Shown: positions 25,517 through 35,632, numbered from the stretch's first letter. The stretch is 64,000 nucleotides of DNA from Lachnospiraceae bacterium oral taxon 500 (GCA_002999035.1 CP027241.1:1801001-1865000), one strand, 5' to 3'. Notes: generated from the sequence alone by a model not told the origin. Translations and numbers: made by a program.

Positions 25517-26469
25517 TTACAGCATCAGTCCGGTTACCTTTTGAATATCATCCAAGGAAAAGCCCATGCGTTTCATCTTTTGGGCGATACTCTGTTTTTC
25601 ATCATTTCGGCCTTCCTCGCGGCCTTTTTCCATTCCTTCTGCCAAAAGATCGTCTCGAGCAGTATCTATTACTTCCGCTCGAATCCGCTCTTCCCACCTC
25701 TCTATACTGGTTTTGCTCATAGAATCGACTCCTTTCAAAAGGTCAAGTAAATCTTTGTTTTCTTCTTTTAAATCGTTTCTGGTATTTTCTGCATAAATCA
25801 AGATGCGCCGGAAAATAGTGATAAATGTCGCCGAATCTTCACCGGCTGCTTGGTTAATGAAATATAATATCTCAATTAACTGTTTTAAAAAGGTTTCCTT
25901 ATCTTCTAAATATACGGTTTGAATTATCTGCAATAGCTTTTTAATTCGATGCTTTCCGGCAATTTTTGCAACTTGTTTTCCAAGGAAAAATCAAAAAACA
26001 AGGTTTCATACAGTGGTAAATATGCTTTCCACTCATCCGGCAAGTCTTTAAAATATTCCCCTATCTGCGGGTAATTCCATTTGTTTTTGCCTTCATAAAT
26101 CACGACCGGCAAAATCGGTGTCAGTTTCTCTTTTTTCGCTAACTGGCTTTCCCAGATATCAACAAAATAACGCAAAATCTGAAACGGTGTTTTTCGGTCT
26201 TTATAGCTTTTATGTTCCATCAGAAATAGGATATAAATCGGTTTGCCCATCGCCTGTACTTTAACCAGCAAATCCGATTCATTTAGTTGAAAGGTTTCAC
26301 TGATAAAAGATGGGTTGACCTCTTCAACGGTTGATAAATCAATTTCTTTGGATAGTTCCATCGGCAGATAAGTCTGAAGAAAGCTTTCTTTTACACCTTT
26401 GTCTGTAAAAGTTAACTTAAAAAACTTATCATGTGCCTGATACACGGATGGTTTCTTTGCTTTGGCCAT
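25517..26469 (-). pseudogene. Rpn family PD-(D/E)XK recombination-promoting nuclease, frameshifted
   Basis: Two minus-strand frames overlap by ten bases. The upstream one (26469-25924, 181 residues) has the Rpn start YQAHDKFFKLTFTDKGVKESFLQTYLP and the nuclease core ESDLLVKVQ followed by YILFLMEHKS, giving the D and E-x-K residues. The downstream one (25933-25517) supplies the usual C-terminal helical part ending EEGRNDEKQSIAQKMKRMGFSLDDIQKVTGL. Reading ELK then KLLQII requires a -1 shift at an A5 run (25936-25940), as if one A was lost from A6. It may be a broken gene, a sequencing slip, or a -1 frameshift. Rpn proteins cut DNA and promote RecA-independent recombination. The gene is alone and AT-rich. 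Confidence 0.8.
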
Positions 26470-26554
26470 GTTTGGATTCCTTTCTGTATCTTTATTTTAA
26501 GCATTTTCAGCGTTTTTGTCAAGAAAATTGATGGGGTATAGAGACCCGTTATAA

Positions 26555-26712
26555 TTCTAGTTCAGGCAAGCCATTCGCAATTTGCCGAAATAAATTTCGT
26601 CAAATTGCTCATGTATGCGTTAAGCAAATGGGTATTTATGCTTGATATGCCCTTGGAGAGCAAGCTCTCCAGATGCAAATCAATCATAAATACCCGCTTG
26701 CCTGAACTAGAA
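26555..26712. mobile_element. Nested-palindrome intergenic element A (MITE-like)
   Basis: 16-bp ends TTCTAGTTCAGGCAAG (26555-26570) and CTTGCCTGAACTAGAA (26697-26712) are exact inverses. Inside: GCAATTTG/CAAATTGC (26577/26601) with an inner CGAAAT/ATTTCG; 17-bp arms at 26630-26646 and 26679-26695 (GGGTATTTATG/CATAAATACCC core); and GGAGAGC-AA-GCTCTCC at 26655-26670. The linker between the two hairpins, read on the minus strand, is ATTTGCTTAACGCATACA. It has the same plan as element B at 33638 in opposite orientation. No protein is encoded. Length 158 bp. Confidence 0.75.
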
Positions 26713-26721
26713 CAAACATTC
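26710..26721 (+). promoter_or_regulatory. Possible LexA (SOS) box upstream of uvrB
   Basis: GAACAAACATTC differs from GAAC-N4-GTTC at one position and lies about 35 bases before a TATGAT -10-like box (26755-26760). It overlaps the right end of element A, which may have supplied part of the site. Confidence 0.45.
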
Positions 26722-26801
26722 GCTTTGGTGCTGTACTTTTTATTTTTTTTGTGGTATGATAGTCGAGGCATAGAAAAGTGTGCGGCGCAAAGGAGAAAAC
26801 A

Positions 26802-28784
26802 ATGGAGCATTTTAAATTACATTCCGAATTTCAGCCGACCGGCGATCAGCCGCAGGCAATTGATACGCTGGTTAAAGGCTATCAGGCCGGTAAAAAGAAC
26901 GGTACTCTTTTGGGTGTGACCGGTTCGGGCAAGACATTTACCATGGCCAATGTGATTGAGCGGCTGAATGTGCCGACGCTGGTGATTGCTCATAACAAAA
27001 CACTGGCTGCCCAGCTTTACAGCGAGTTTAAGGATTTTTTTCCGGAAAATGCGGTTGAATATTTTGTATCCTATTATGATTATTATCAGCCGGAGGCCTA
27101 TGTTCCGTCCTCGGATACTTATATTGAAAAGGATTCGTCGATTAACGATGAAATTGATAAGCTGCGCCACTCGGCTACGGCGGCGCTGAGCGAGCGGCGG
27201 GATGTCATCATTGTGGCGTCGGTGTCGTGTATTTACGGCCTGGGTTCGCCGATTGATTATCAGCAAATGGTGATTTCACTGCGGCCGGGGATTGAAAAAG
27301 AACGGGACGAGTTGCTCCGTAAGCTGATTGATATTCAGTATACCCGCAACGACCTGGACTTTAACCGGACGAACTTTCGGGTGCGTGGTGATGTGGTTGA
27401 AATTTTTCCGGCCGGGTCAAGTGAAAATGCGATTCGGGTGGAGTTTTTCGGTGATGAGATTGAGCGCATCAGCGAAATCAATTCCCTGACCGGCGAGATT
27501 GTTTGCGAGTTAAGCCATGTGGCTATTTTCCCGGCCTCGCATTATGTTATTCCGCCGGATAAGATGGAAAAAGCAATTGTTGAGATTGAGCGGGAAATGG
27601 AAGAAAGAATTGCTTATTTTAAAGCCAATGATAAATTGATTGAGGCACAGCGGATTAAGGAAAGAACGCGGTTTGATATTGAAATGCTGAAAGAAACCGG
27701 CTTTTGTTCGGGAATTGAAAACTATTCCCGGGTGCTGGCCGGCAATCCGCCCGGAGCCAAGCCGCATACTCTGCTGGATTATTTTCCCGATGATTTTTTG
27801 CTGATTGTCGATGAGTCGCACATGACGATTCCACAGGTCGGGGCAATGTACGCCGGTGACCGGTCACGCAAAACGACATTGGTGGAATATGGTTTTCGGC
27901 TGCCGTCAGCACTGGATAACCGGCCGCTGAACTTTGCCGAGTTTGAAAAAATGATTGGTAAGGCGCTGTATGTGTCGGCTACACCGGCCAAATATGAGCG
28001 GGAGCGGGAAGAAATTTTTGCCGAGCAAATCATTCGGCCGACCGGCCTTTTGGATCCGGAAATTGATGTTCGCAAAATTGAAGGACAGATTGACGATTTG
28101 TTAAATGAACTGCAAAAAACGATTGGAGCGGGCGGTAAGGCGCTGGTAACAACTTTAACCAAAAAAATGGCGGAAAACCTGACCGACTTTTTAAAAGAAG
28201 CGGGTGTGCGGGTGCGCTATTTGCATTCCGATATTCAAACCTTGGAACGGGTTGAGATTGTGCGTGATTTGAGAATGAATGTGTTTGATGTGCTGGTCGG
28301 CATTAACTTGCTGCGCGAGGGCTTAGACATTCCGGAAGTGTCCTTGATTGCTATTTTGGATGCGGATAAAGAAGGTTTTTTGCGGTCGGAAACCTCGTTG
28401 ATTCAAACCATTGGCCGGGCGGCTCGAAACGTTGACGGACATGTGATTATGTATGCCGATACGATTACCGGTTCTATGGAGCGGGCCATGAAAGAAACCG
28501 AGCGGCGGCGGAGCTTGCAGCAGGCATATAACGATGAGCATGATATTACGCCGCAGTCAGTACGCAAGGCGGTTCGGGATTTGATCAGTGTTTCCAAGGC
28601 GGCGGAACCGAGGGCGAAATATACCTTGGATAAAGATGTGGAATCCATGTCGGCCAAGGAGTTGGAGGCACATTTGTTGAAGCTGACCAAGGCGATGAAA
28701 AAAGCATCCGATAACTTAAACTTTGAAGAAGCCGCCCTGATTCGGGACGAGATTTTGGAGATAAAAAAGAGCCGGCTGGGCTGA
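26802..28784 (+). CDS. uvrB: Excinuclease ABC subunit B
   Basis: 660 residues from ATG 26802 after AAGGAG (26791-26796); an in-frame GTG at 26778 has no ribosome site. Helicase motif I is [13 protein letters not shown], then the beta-hairpin region [34 protein letters not shown] (motif II), and [20 protein letters not shown] with QTIGRAARN (motif VI). The last about 40 residues form the UVR domain ([19 protein letters not shown]) that binds UvrC. UvrB verifies the lesion handed over by UvrA in nucleotide excision repair. uvrA follows 16 bases downstream. Confidence 0.97.
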   Translation: MEHFKLHSEFQPTGDQPQAIDTLVKGYQAGKKNGTLLGVTGSGKTFTMANVIERLNVPTLVIAHNKTLAAQLYSEFKDFFPENAVEYFVSYYDYYQPEAYVPSSDTYIEKDSSINDEIDKLRHSATAALSERRDVIIVASVSCIYGLGSPIDYQQMVISLRPGIEKERDELLRKLIDIQYTRNDLDFNRTNFRVRGDVVEIFPAGSSENAIRVEFFGDEIERISEINSLTGEIVCELSHVAIFPASHYVIPPDKMEKAIVEIEREMEERIAYFKANDKLIEAQRIKERTRFDIEMLKETGFCSGIENYSRVLAGNPPGAKPHTLLDYFPDDFLLIVDESHMTIPQVGAMYAGDRSRKTTLVEYGFRLPSALDNRPLNFAEFEKMIGKALYVSATPAKYEREREEIFAEQIIRPTGLLDPEIDVRKIEGQIDDLLNELQKTIGAGGKALVTTLTKKMAENLTDFLKEAGVRVRYLHSDIQTLERVEIVRDLRMNVFDVLVGINLLREGLDIPEVSLIAILDADKEGFLRSETSLIQTIGRAARNVDGHVIMYADTITGSMERAMKETERRRSLQQAYNDEHDITPQSVRKAVRDLISVSKAAEPRAKYTLDKDVESMSAKELEAHLLKLTKAMKKASDNLNFEEAALIRDEILEIKKSRLG

Positions 28785-28800
28785 TAAAAAGGAGAATAAG

Positions 28801-31620
28801 GTGTCTAAAAACGAAATAAAAATTAACGGAGCAAAAGAAAATAATTTAAAAAATATCAGTTTGGCGGTGCCCAGGGATAAGCTGGTCGTCTTTACCGGCC
28901 TATCCGGTTCGGGCAAAACCTCACTGGCTTTTGATACGATTTACGCCGAAGGGCAAAGGCGCTATATGGAGTCCTTATCTTCCTATTCCCGCCAGTTTTT
29001 GGGGCAAATGGAAAAACCGGACGTAGAAAGCATTGAGGGACTTAGCCCGGCGATCTCCATCGACCAGAAAACAACTTCCAAAAACCCGCGTTCGACTGTG
29101 GGGACAGTCACCGAGATCTATGATTATTTTCGGCTGCTGTATGCCCGTGTCGGTCGGGTATACTGCCCCAAATGCGGCAAGCCGATTGCACGGCAAACCA
29201 TTGACCAGATTGTTGATCAGGTCATGGCACTGCCGGAAAAAACCAGAATTCAGCTGCTGGCACCGATTGTCAGGGGGCGTAAGGGTCAGCATGAAAAGGT
29301 GCTGGAGCAGGCTAAAAAAAGCGGTTATGTCCGGGTGCTGATTGACGGGCAGATGTATGAACTGTCCGAGGAAATTGCGCTGGAAAAGAATAAAAAACAT
29401 AGCATTTCGATTGTGGTTGACCGGCTGATTATGAAGCCGGGGATTGAAAAACGGCTGACCGATTCGATTGAAACGGTAATGAAGCTGAGCGGCGGCCTGC
29501 TGGAAGTCGATCAAGGCGATAAAATCAGCACTTACAGCCAAAACTTTGCCTGTGTGGATGATGATATCAGTATGCCGGAGTTGGAGCCGCGTTTATTTTC
29601 GTTTAATAATCCGTTCGGCGCGTGTAAGGAATGTCATGGTTTGGGTTTTAAAATGGAGTTTGACCCGGATTTGATTATTCCGGATCCGGGTAAAAGCATC
29701 AGCGGCGGAGCAATTCAGGTTTTGGGGCAAATGGGGACGCATGAACAAAGCCATACCCGCCGCTTATATGAAGCGCTGGCTCAAAAATATCATTTTTCTC
29801 TGGATACGCCCTTTGCCGATTATCCGCAGGAAATCAAGGACTTGCTGTTTTACGGGAGCGGGACGGACACGCTGGAGATTCATTACGAAAACCGAAGCGG
29901 TCAGGGCGTTTACAAGACGGTCTTTGAGGGGATTATCCCGATTTTGGAACGGCGCTACCGGGAAACTTCATCGGAATATGCCAAGCAGGAATATGAGTCG
30001 CTGATGACCAACTATGACTGTACGGCCTGCCACGGTGCCAGATTAAACGAAGCGGCGCTGTCGGTCCGGGTCGGCAGCAAAAACATTGCAGAACTGATGA
30101 ATGATTCGATTGTCGAAATTCAAAAGTATGTGAAAAACTTGGAATTAAGCGACCGGGAAAAGCTGATTGGCGAGCGGATTTTAAAGGAGATTACTGCCCG
30201 GATTGATTTTTTGGTTGATGTCGGACTGGATTATCTGACGCTTTCCCGCTCGGCCGGTACCCTGTCCGGTGGCGAGGCGCAGCGGATCCGGCTGGCGACG
30301 CAAATCGGTTCCGGTCTGATGGGGGTTTTGTATATTTTAGACGAGCCGTCCATCGGTCTGCACCAAAGAGATAATAAAAGGCTGCTGGCGACGCTGAAGC
30401 ATTTGCGGGATTTGGGCAATACGCTGATTGTGGTTGAGCATGACGAGGAAACGATGTTAGAGTCCGATTTTATTGTAGATATCGGGCCGGGAGCGGGCGT
30501 GCATGGCGGGGAAGTGGTTTATGCCGGAACGCCGAAAGGGATTTTAAAATGCAAAAAATCCATTACCGGCGCATATTTAAGCAAGAAAATTGAAATTGCC
30601 GTACTGCCGCGCCGTCAGCCCGATGACCGCTGGCTGACGATTGTCGGGGCGGCGGAAAACAATCTCCAAAATATTGATGTCGCCATTCCGCTGGGAGTGC
30701 AAACCTGTGTGACCGGCGTGTCCGGCTCCGGCAAATCGTCTTTGGTCAATGAGATTTTGTATAAGCGCTTGGCTCGGGATTTAAACCACGCCAAGACCAA
30801 ACCGGGCGCGCATCGGGATATTTTGGGACTGGAGCATTTGGATAAGGTGATTGCCATTGACCAGTCGCCAATTGGCCGGACGCCGCGCTCCAACCCAGCT
30901 ACTTATACGGGTGTTTTTGATGCGATCCGGGATTTGTTTGCCGAAACAAATGACGCCAAGATGCGGGGCTATAAGAAAGGCCGATTCAGCTTTAATGTCA
31001 AGGGCGGCCGTTGTGAGGCGTGTGGCGGTGACGGCATTATTACGATTGAAATGCATTTCCTGCCCGATATTTATGTGCCCTGCGAGGTCTGCGCCGGCGC
31101 CCGATACAACCGGGAAACACTGGAGGTTCGCTATAAGGGCAAAAATATCTCCGATGTTTTAAATATGACAGTAGAAGAAGCATTGGCTTTTTTTGAAAAT
31201 ATTCCGTCGATTCAGCGCAAGATGCAGACTCTTTATGATGTGGGTTTAAGCTATATCAAGTTAGGGCAGGCCTCGACTACCTTGTCCGGCGGCGAAGCGC
31301 AGCGGGTTAAGCTGGCAACGGAACTGTCTAAGCGCTCGACCGGTAAAACGCTGTATATTTTGGATGAACCGACGACCGGCCTGCATTTTGATGATGTCAA
31401 TAAATTAGTCGGCATTTTGCGGCGCCTGGTTGATCAGGGCAACTCGGTCGTGGTCATTGAGCATAATTTGGATATTATCAAGACTTCCGATTATATCATT
31501 GATATCGGGCCGGAGGGCGGCAATCGCGGCGGTACAGTGGTAGCAAAAGGTACGCCGGAAGAAGTGGCCAAGGTCAAGAATTCGTATACCGGCCAGTTTT
31601 TGCGGGATTTACTGAATTAA
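28801..31620 (+). CDS. uvrA: Excinuclease ABC subunit A
   Basis: 939 residues starting at GTG 28801 after AAGGAG. Two ABC-type ATPase modules are visible: [19 protein letters not shown] and [19 protein letters not shown] in the first, [19 protein letters not shown] and [19 protein letters not shown] in the second. Cys pairs CPKCGK, CKECHG, CTACHG and CEACGGDG...CEVCAGAR supply zinc sites. UvrA scans DNA as a dimer, detects distortions and loads UvrB. It forms an operon with uvrB, as is usual in Bacillota. Confidence 0.98.
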   Translation: MSKNEIKINGAKENNLKNISLAVPRDKLVVFTGLSGSGKTSLAFDTIYAEGQRRYMESLSSYSRQFLGQMEKPDVESIEGLSPAISIDQKTTSKNPRSTVGTVTEIYDYFRLLYARVGRVYCPKCGKPIARQTIDQIVDQVMALPEKTRIQLLAPIVRGRKGQHEKVLEQAKKSGYVRVLIDGQMYELSEEIALEKNKKHSISIVVDRLIMKPGIEKRLTDSIETVMKLSGGLLEVDQGDKISTYSQNFACVDDDISMPELEPRLFSFNNPFGACKECHGLGFKMEFDPDLIIPDPGKSISGGAIQVLGQMGTHEQSHTRRLYEALAQKYHFSLDTPFADYPQEIKDLLFYGSGTDTLEIHYENRSGQGVYKTVFEGIIPILERRYRETSSEYAKQEYESLMTNYDCTACHGARLNEAALSVRVGSKNIAELMNDSIVEIQKYVKNLELSDREKLIGERILKEITARIDFLVDVGLDYLTLSRSAGTLSGGEAQRIRLATQIGSGLMGVLYILDEPSIGLHQRDNKRLLATLKHLRDLGNTLIVVEHDEETMLESDFIVDIGPGAGVHGGEVVYAGTPKGILKCKKSITGAYLSKKIEIAVLPRRQPDDRWLTIVGAAENNLQNIDVAIPLGVQTCVTGVSGSGKSSLVNEILYKRLARDLNHAKTKPGAHRDILGLEHLDKVIAIDQSPIGRTPRSNPATYTGVFDAIRDLFAETNDAKMRGYKKGRFSFNVKGGRCEACGGDGIITIEMHFLPDIYVPCEVCAGARYNRETLEVRYKGKNISDVLNMTVEEALAFFENIPSIQRKMQTLYDVGLSYIKLGQASTTLSGGEAQRVKLATELSKRSTGKTLYILDEPTTGLHFDDVNKLVGILRRLVDQGNSVVVIEHNLDIIKTSDYIIDIGPEGGNRGGTVVAKGTPEEVAKVKNSYTGQFLRDLLN

Positions 31621-31629
31621 TTGTTTAAC

Positions 31630-31715
31630 AAAGCCCGAAAGCCTAATCGAAAAATTGCTAATGTTGCGGGGAAAACGCAAGTGGCAAGAAACCAGTGATT
31701 TTGAGTCGGGCTTTT
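31630..31715 (+). terminator. Probable terminator after uvrA
   Basis: AAAGCCCGA near 31630 pairs with TCGGGCTTTT at 31706-31715, enclosing a 67-base loop with further possible pairing. The long loop makes it weaker than usual. Confidence 0.45.
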
Positions 31716-31755
31716 CTACGTAAGGTTTTTAGCGTGAATTGATTTTTGGGGAGGA

Positions 31756-32259
31756 ATGGCTAAAAAAATGGAATCAATAGAAATAAAACTTTTATATGGA
31801 GTCTTATTGTTGGGCTTGGGTTTCTTTTTTCTGCGTAAGATGCTAAATCCGCCCCAAGGGCCGAAATATACTTTGAAGTCTATTGCTTTTCGCTCCGGCC
31901 GGCTGCCGGCAGATGTTCTTGGCAGTTTGCTCTATACGGCGAAGGGAGCCGGTTTGATTTTGCCGACGGAGTTGGATTTATGGAGCGAAGTGCGCCTGTA
32001 TGAACATGGGCTTGTTCTGCGTCGAAATAAGAAAGAAAAAACACTTTTTTTCAGTGAAATAGCAGCCATTGAGCCGTTCCTGGTTAATTCCTTATTTGTT
32101 AAAGGCAAGTATTACGGCTATGATATTCAGTTGCGGAATAAAGACAGAGGTGGTTCTATCCTGTTAAAAAGTAGCGATATTCCACAGCTGGGAGAGTTGA
32201 TAGACAAATTGATAGAAACAGCGGGAGAAGAAATAGAGGAAATTGTTAAAATCGGTTGA
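31756..32259 (+). CDS. Hypothetical protein with one N-terminal membrane helix
   Basis: 167 residues; I do not recognise the family. Residues about 8-30 form a hydrophobic helix (IKLLYGVLLLGLGFFFLRKML), followed by a soluble domain with alternating strands (LWSEVRLYEHGLVLRRNKKEKTLFFSEIAAIEPF) that recalls PH-like membrane-associated folds, and a C-terminal amphipathic helix (LGELIDKLIETAGEEIEEIV). It stands alone between uvrA and the infC leader; GGGGAGG lies before ATG 31756. Confidence 0.6.
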   Translation: MAKKMESIEIKLLYGVLLLGLGFFFLRKMLNPPQGPKYTLKSIAFRSGRLPADVLGSLLYTAKGAGLILPTELDLWSEVRLYEHGLVLRRNKKEKTLFFSEIAAIEPFLVNSLFVKGKYYGYDIQLRNKDRGGSILLKSSDIPQLGELIDKLIETAGEEIEEIVKIG

Positions 32260-32271
32260 CGAAAAAATTGC

Positions 32272-32300
32272 TTGACAAACCGAAACGAATCTGATAAGAT
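32272..32300 (+). promoter_or_regulatory. Strong promoter of infC-rpmI-rplT
   Basis: TTGACA (32272-32277) and TAAGAT (32295-32300) with exact 17-base spacing, upstream of the attenuator leader. Confidence 0.85.
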
Positions 32301-32307
32301 ACAAAAA

Positions 32308-32440
32308 GCAAGAAGCAGAGATATTCCTCTCACCTAAGGGTAAAGGCGCGCTTGGGTTCATAGATTCCGGTTTCCTTATTTTATTAAGGAAGTTTTTGTG
32401 AGCATATGAGAGGATAGAAATATCCTCTTTTTTTGCGGGA
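32308..32440 (+). promoter_or_regulatory. L20-type autoregulatory leader of infC-rpmI-rplT
   Basis: The untranslated leader ends in a terminator: GAGGATA-GAAA-TATCCTC followed by T7 (32410-32434). An upstream CCTCTCA (32326-32332) can pair with TGAGAGG (32407-32413), which forms an alternative structure that blocks the terminator stem. This is the layout of the Bacillota L20 leader, in which excess ribosomal protein L20 binds the leader and stops transcription. Confidence 0.75.
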
Positions 32441-32470
32441 AAAATCAAATCAAAACAGGAGGTGCTTACC

Positions 32471-32983
32471 ATTAGCGAACACATCATTAACGAACAAATC
32501 AGGGATAAGGAAGTAAGAGTTATCGGCGCGGATGGAGCGCAGTTAGGAATTATGTCCTCGAAAGAAGCCCAAATGTTAGCCAGAGAAGCTAATTTGGACT
32601 TAATTAAGATCGCTCCGAAAGCGGTTCCGCCTGTATGCAAAATCATTGATTACGGTAAATACCGCTATGAACAGGCTAAGCGGGAAAAGGAAAACCGTAA
32701 GAAGCAAACCGTGATCAGCGTCAAAGAAATTCGCCTGTCACCAAACATTGAAGATCATGACATCAATACCAAAATGAATATGGCGACCAAGTTCTTAAAT
32801 AATGGCGACAAAGTAAAGGTAGTTGTTCGTTTCCGTGGACGCGAAATGGCACATACTGAATTTGGCAGAGAGATATTAACAGATTGCTTTGCAAAATTAG
32901 AGGAAATTGCTGACATCGAAAGCCAGCCGAAGCTTGAAGGCAAGAATATGGTGATGGTTTTGATGCCCAAGAAGACAAAGTAA
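32471..32983 (+). CDS. infC: Translation initiation factor IF-3 (AUU start codon)
   Basis: 170 residues. The ribosome site AGGAGGTG (32457-32464) lies six bases before ATT 32471, and ATT begins the conserved IF-3 N-terminus ([18 protein letters not shown]). A GTG at 32462 in the same frame is part of the ribosome site itself. AUU starts are the known basis of IF-3 self-control: IF-3 rejects non-standard starts, so high IF-3 lowers its own translation. The protein has the N-domain, a Lys/Arg linker ([16 protein letters not shown]) and the C-domain ([39 protein letters not shown]). Confidence 0.93.
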   Translation: MSEHIINEQIRDKEVRVIGADGAQLGIMSSKEAQMLAREANLDLIKIAPKAVPPVCKIIDYGKYRYEQAKREKENRKKQTVISVKEIRLSPNIEDHDINTKMNMATKFLNNGDKVKVVVRFRGREMAHTEFGREILTDCFAKLEEIADIESQPKLEGKNMVMVLMPKKTK

Positions 32984-33009
32984 ATTGCAGAAAAAAGGAG
33001 GTTATCATT

Positions 33010-33207
33010 ATGCCTAAGATTAAAACACATAGTGGTGCAGCAAAAAGATTTAAGAAGACGGGAACCGGCAAGTTCAAGAGAAGCCAAGCTTTTACCAGCC
33101 ATATTCTGGAAAAAAAGAGCCCGAAAAGAAAGCGTAATCTGAGAAAGAACGTTGTTGTTTCGGAAGCCGATCAAAAAGAATTGAAGAGATTATTACCATA
33201 CTTATAG
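33010..33207 (+). CDS. rpmI: 50S ribosomal protein L35
   Basis: 65 residues, the standard length: [20 protein letters not shown] and then [17 protein letters not shown]. It sits between infC and rplT with AAAGGAGG upstream, as in nearly all Bacillota, and shares the L20 leader control. Confidence 0.98.
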   Translation: MPKIKTHSGAAKRFKKTGTGKFKRSQAFTSHILEKKSPKRKRNLRKNVVVSEADQKELKRLLPYL

Positions 33208-33219
33208 GAGGAAATCAGA

Positions 33220-33573
33220 ATGGCAAGAGTAAAAGGTGCAATGCACACCAGAAAAAGACGCAAGAGAATAATGAAGTTAGCCAAGGGCTATTATGGCGCC
33301 AGAAGCCGCCAATTTAGAACCGCGAAACAAGCGGTAATGAAAGCAGGCGTATACGCTTACGCCGGCCGGAAAATGAGGAAGCGGGATTTCCGTCAATTAT
33401 GGATTGCCCGGATTAACGCCGCTGCCAGAATCGGCGGTCTGAGCTACTCCAAGTTTATGCATGGCTTGAAGTTGGCCGGAATTGAAATGAATAGAAAAAT
33501 GTTGGCTGAGATGGCAGTAAACGACAGCCAGGGCTTTGCTTCGCTGGTAGAAACAGCCAAAGCGGCGCTCTAA
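33220..33573 (+). CDS. rplT: 50S ribosomal protein L20
   Basis: 117 residues: [40 protein letters not shown] and [15 protein letters not shown]20 is an early assembly protein of the 50S subunit and the regulator of this operon through the leader at 32308-32440. AGGAGG precedes ATG 33220. Confidence 0.98.
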   Translation: MARVKGAMHTRKRRKRIMKLAKGYYGARSRQFRTAKQAVMKAGVYAYAGRKMRKRDFRQLWIARINAAARIGGLSYSKFMHGLKLAGIEMNRKMLAEMAVNDSQGFASLVETAKAAL

Positions 33574-33586
33574 AAAAGAAAAGTAT

Positions 33587-33633
33587 AAGCCGGTTCTGAT
33601 AGTGAAACCCCTATCCGAACCGGCTTCTTTGTT
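33587..33633 (+). terminator. Terminator of infC-rpmI-rplT
   Basis: AGCCGGTTCTGATA and TATCCGAACCGGCT form a 14-bp stem with one mismatch around a 10-base loop and are followed by TTTGTTT. Confidence 0.82.
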
Positions 33634-33637
33634 TCCA

Positions 33638-33826
33638 GTTCTGGCAAGCAGATATTTAGACGTGCTACGACAAGGGAGAGCGTGCTCTCAATTGTCGTAG
33701 CATGGATAAATATCTATTTGCGGAACGCATACACCGATAATTCGCAGCAAGCGAATTATCGGTGCAGCTTGCCTGAACGATAGAGGCAGACAGTTAGGTG
33801 GATACGCGGGGAGAGCTTGCCAGAAC
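33638..33826. mobile_element. Nested-palindrome intergenic element B (MITE-like)
   Basis: Left end GTTCTGGCAAG (33638-33648); right ends CTTGCCTGAAC (33768-33778, one mismatch) and CTTGCCAGAAC (33816-33826, exact inverse), so it is 141 or 189 bp. Inside: AGATATTTA/TAAATATCT (33650/33707), TGCTACGACAA/TTGTCGTAGCA (33663/33692), GAGAGC-GT-GCTCTC (33676-33689), then linker ATTTGCGGAACGCATACA and a perfect 14-bp hairpin CACCGATAATTCGC / GCGAATTATCGGTG (33732-33764). Same plan as element A; the stem sequences differ but remain paired. Confidence 0.75.
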
Positions 33827-33864
33827 ATTAGGGACGACAGCCTTGTGGTTGAATGGAGGTACCA

Positions 33865-34275
33865 ATGAAATTAAGATTGGAAAATATAGAATCAAAAAGA
33901 ACACAAGAACTGGGAGATTTGATCAGAGCATATAATAAATCAAAGAGAGAACCGTCGAAAAAGGAACCTCTTAATATCTATGTGGAAGATGAACAAGGAA
34001 ATCTAATAGCCGGTGTGGCAGCGGAAACTTTTGGAAATTGGCTTGAGATTGAATATTTGTATGTGAGAGAGGATTTGCGGAGACAAGGAATAGGTTCGAA
34101 AATTTTAAACAGGGCAGAAAAGGAGGCCGAAGAAAGGAAGTGTAAATATTCATTTGTGAATACTTTTAATTTTCAGGCACCGGTTTTTTATAAAAAGCAC
34201 GGTTATAAAGAAGTGTTTGCATTGAAAGAATACCCCTATACCGGCGAAAGATACTATTATACAAAAGAGTTATGA
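33865..34275 (+). CDS. GNAT family N-acetyltransferase
   Basis: 136 residues from ATG 33865, placed after GGAGGT (33855-33860); the ATG at 33853 overlaps the ribosome site. The acetyl-CoA loop is REDLRRQGIGSKILNRAEKEA (R-x-x-G-x-G/A), preceded by the beta-4 strand EIEYLYV and followed by the beta-5/alpha-4 region (FVNTFNFQAPVFYKKHGYKE). The substrate cannot be read from sequence. Single gene, AT-rich compared with its neighbours, directly after element B. Confidence 0.82.
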   Translation: MKLRLENIESKRTQELGDLIRAYNKSKREPSKKEPLNIYVEDEQGNLIAGVAAETFGNWLEIEYLYVREDLRRQGIGSKILNRAEKEAEERKCKYSFVNTFNFQAPVFYKKHGYKEVFALKEYPYTGERYYYTKEL

Positions 34276-34500
34276 TTTGGCTGCAAAAATATAGAATCAA
34301 TTAAGGAAGAAAAGGCAATAATCTGTCGGCAAAGCTCGGATTGGCAATAGTTTGAACTGAATTTCGGTGATTGTACTTGCGTCGTAAAGCGCTTTCGGGT
34401 AAAATAAAGAGGAAAATCGATAAACAGGCGGTTAGGCAGGGGAGTTGCCGCGCTGCCGGTTATTTTATGAAACGGCGGTTTGCGGGGAAAGGAGAACGAG

Positions 34501-35484
34501 ATGGTTCGATTTGGCGTAGTGGGAACAAACTTTATTACCGATGAATTGATTCGCTGCGGCCGGCAGGTACAGGATTTTCAGCTGACGGCAGTATATTCCA
34601 GGACGGAAGAACGAGCGCGGGAGTATGCCGGCCGGCACGGAGCGACGCATTGGTTCACGGACTTGGCGGCGATGGCGCAAAGCCAGGAGGTGGACGCGGT
34701 ATATATTGCCAGTCCCAATTCGTTTCACGCATCGCAGGCAATCCTGTGCATGCAGCAGGGCAAACATGTGTTATGTGAAAAGCCGCTGGCTTCCAATGTC
34801 AGGGAGGCGGAGGCCATGTTTCAGGCGGCTCGGGAAAACGGCGTTTTGTTAATGGAAGCAATGAAAACCTTATTTTTGCCTAATTTTCAGGCGGTGAAAG
34901 ATGCCCTGCCGGAAATCGGACGGGTGCGGCGCTATATGGCGCAGTTTTGTCAGTATTCTTCCCGGTATGACCGCTATTTGCAAGGGGAAAGGCCAAATAC
35001 TTTTCAGCCGGAGTTTTCTAACGGTGCGTTGATGGATTTGGGAGTATACTGTATTCAGCCTTTGATAGCCCTATTTGGCCGGCCGAAAGAAGTAAGGGCC
35101 AATGCCGTTATGCTGCCGACGGGGGTTGACGGTGAGGGGAGTCTGCTTTTAAATTATGGGGAAATGGAAGCGGTTATTTTTTATTCCAAGATATCCGATT
35201 CGGCTCTGCCGGCTGAGATTCAGGGCGAGCAGGGACGGCTGCAAATGGATAAAGTTTCCCGGCCGGATAAAATCACTTTGATTAAGAACGGACAAAGTTT
35301 TGACCGGTCGCGGCAGCAGGCCGATCACATGACTTATGAAATTGCCGAATTTATTCGTTTAATACAGAATGGACAAACCGAATCGCCGGTGCAGAGTTTT
35401 GACCAAAGCCTGGCGGTTATGGAAATTGTCGAAGCAGCCAGAAGGCAAACCGGAATTCGCTATCCGGCGGATTTGGATGATTAG
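34501..35484 (+). CDS. Gfo/Idh/MocA family oxidoreductase
   Basis: 327 residues from ATG 34501 after AAAGGAG; an in-frame ATG at 34480 has a poorer site. The N-terminal Rossmann fold starts FGVVGTNFITDEL (G-x-x-G-x-x pattern), with YIASPNSFHASQA and the family-typical HVLCEKPLASN, whose Lys is catalytic. The C-terminal domain includes NGALMDLGVYCIQP. These enzymes oxidise or reduce sugars and polyols with NAD(P). No sugar gene neighbours it; the GH3 lipoprotein begins about 150 bases later. Confidence 0.88.
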   Translation: MVRFGVVGTNFITDELIRCGRQVQDFQLTAVYSRTEERAREYAGRHGATHWFTDLAAMAQSQEVDAVYIASPNSFHASQAILCMQQGKHVLCEKPLASNVREAEAMFQAARENGVLLMEAMKTLFLPNFQAVKDALPEIGRVRRYMAQFCQYSSRYDRYLQGERPNTFQPEFSNGALMDLGVYCIQPLIALFGRPKEVRANAVMLPTGVDGEGSLLLNYGEMEAVIFYSKISDSALPAEIQGEQGRLQMDKVSRPDKITLIKNGQSFDRSRQQADHMTYEIAEFIRLIQNGQTESPVQSFDQSLAVMEIVEAARRQTGIRYPADLDD

Positions 35485-35632
35485 GCTGCAATTTGTCGCG
35501 GGAAGGCTTTGGCGTTTTTGTTGGTGTGCTAGGAGCGAAATGCGATTGCCGGATTTGGTCAAAAAGGGGAAGCCTTTCGATAGGGCAAAGTTGAGCATAG
35601 AAAAATTCAGTTAGGGAAAATGGTGAAAAGCT
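35485..35632 (+). repeat. Gap with degenerate relative of the 20.8 kb element
   Basis: GAGCGAAATGCGATT (35533) and GGGCAAAGTTGAGCAT (35583) recall the strings AATGAAATGCGATT and GGGAAAGTTGAGTA of the 20801-20984 element. No terminal inverted repeat is kept here, so the relation is tentative. Confidence 0.3.

Noticed and set aside
25321-25796. Plus-strand open frames opposite the Rpn gene
   Set aside because: The minus strand encodes a recognisable Rpn C-terminus, and the plus frames have no ribosome site or known motifs.
26605-26919. Open frames over element A and the uvrB start
   Set aside because: They are shadows of palindromic repeat sequence and of uvrB in other frames.
32308-32440. 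T-box or metabolite riboswitch before infC
   Set aside because: No T-box bulge sequence or known aptamer core; terminator and anti-terminator pairing fit an L20 leader.
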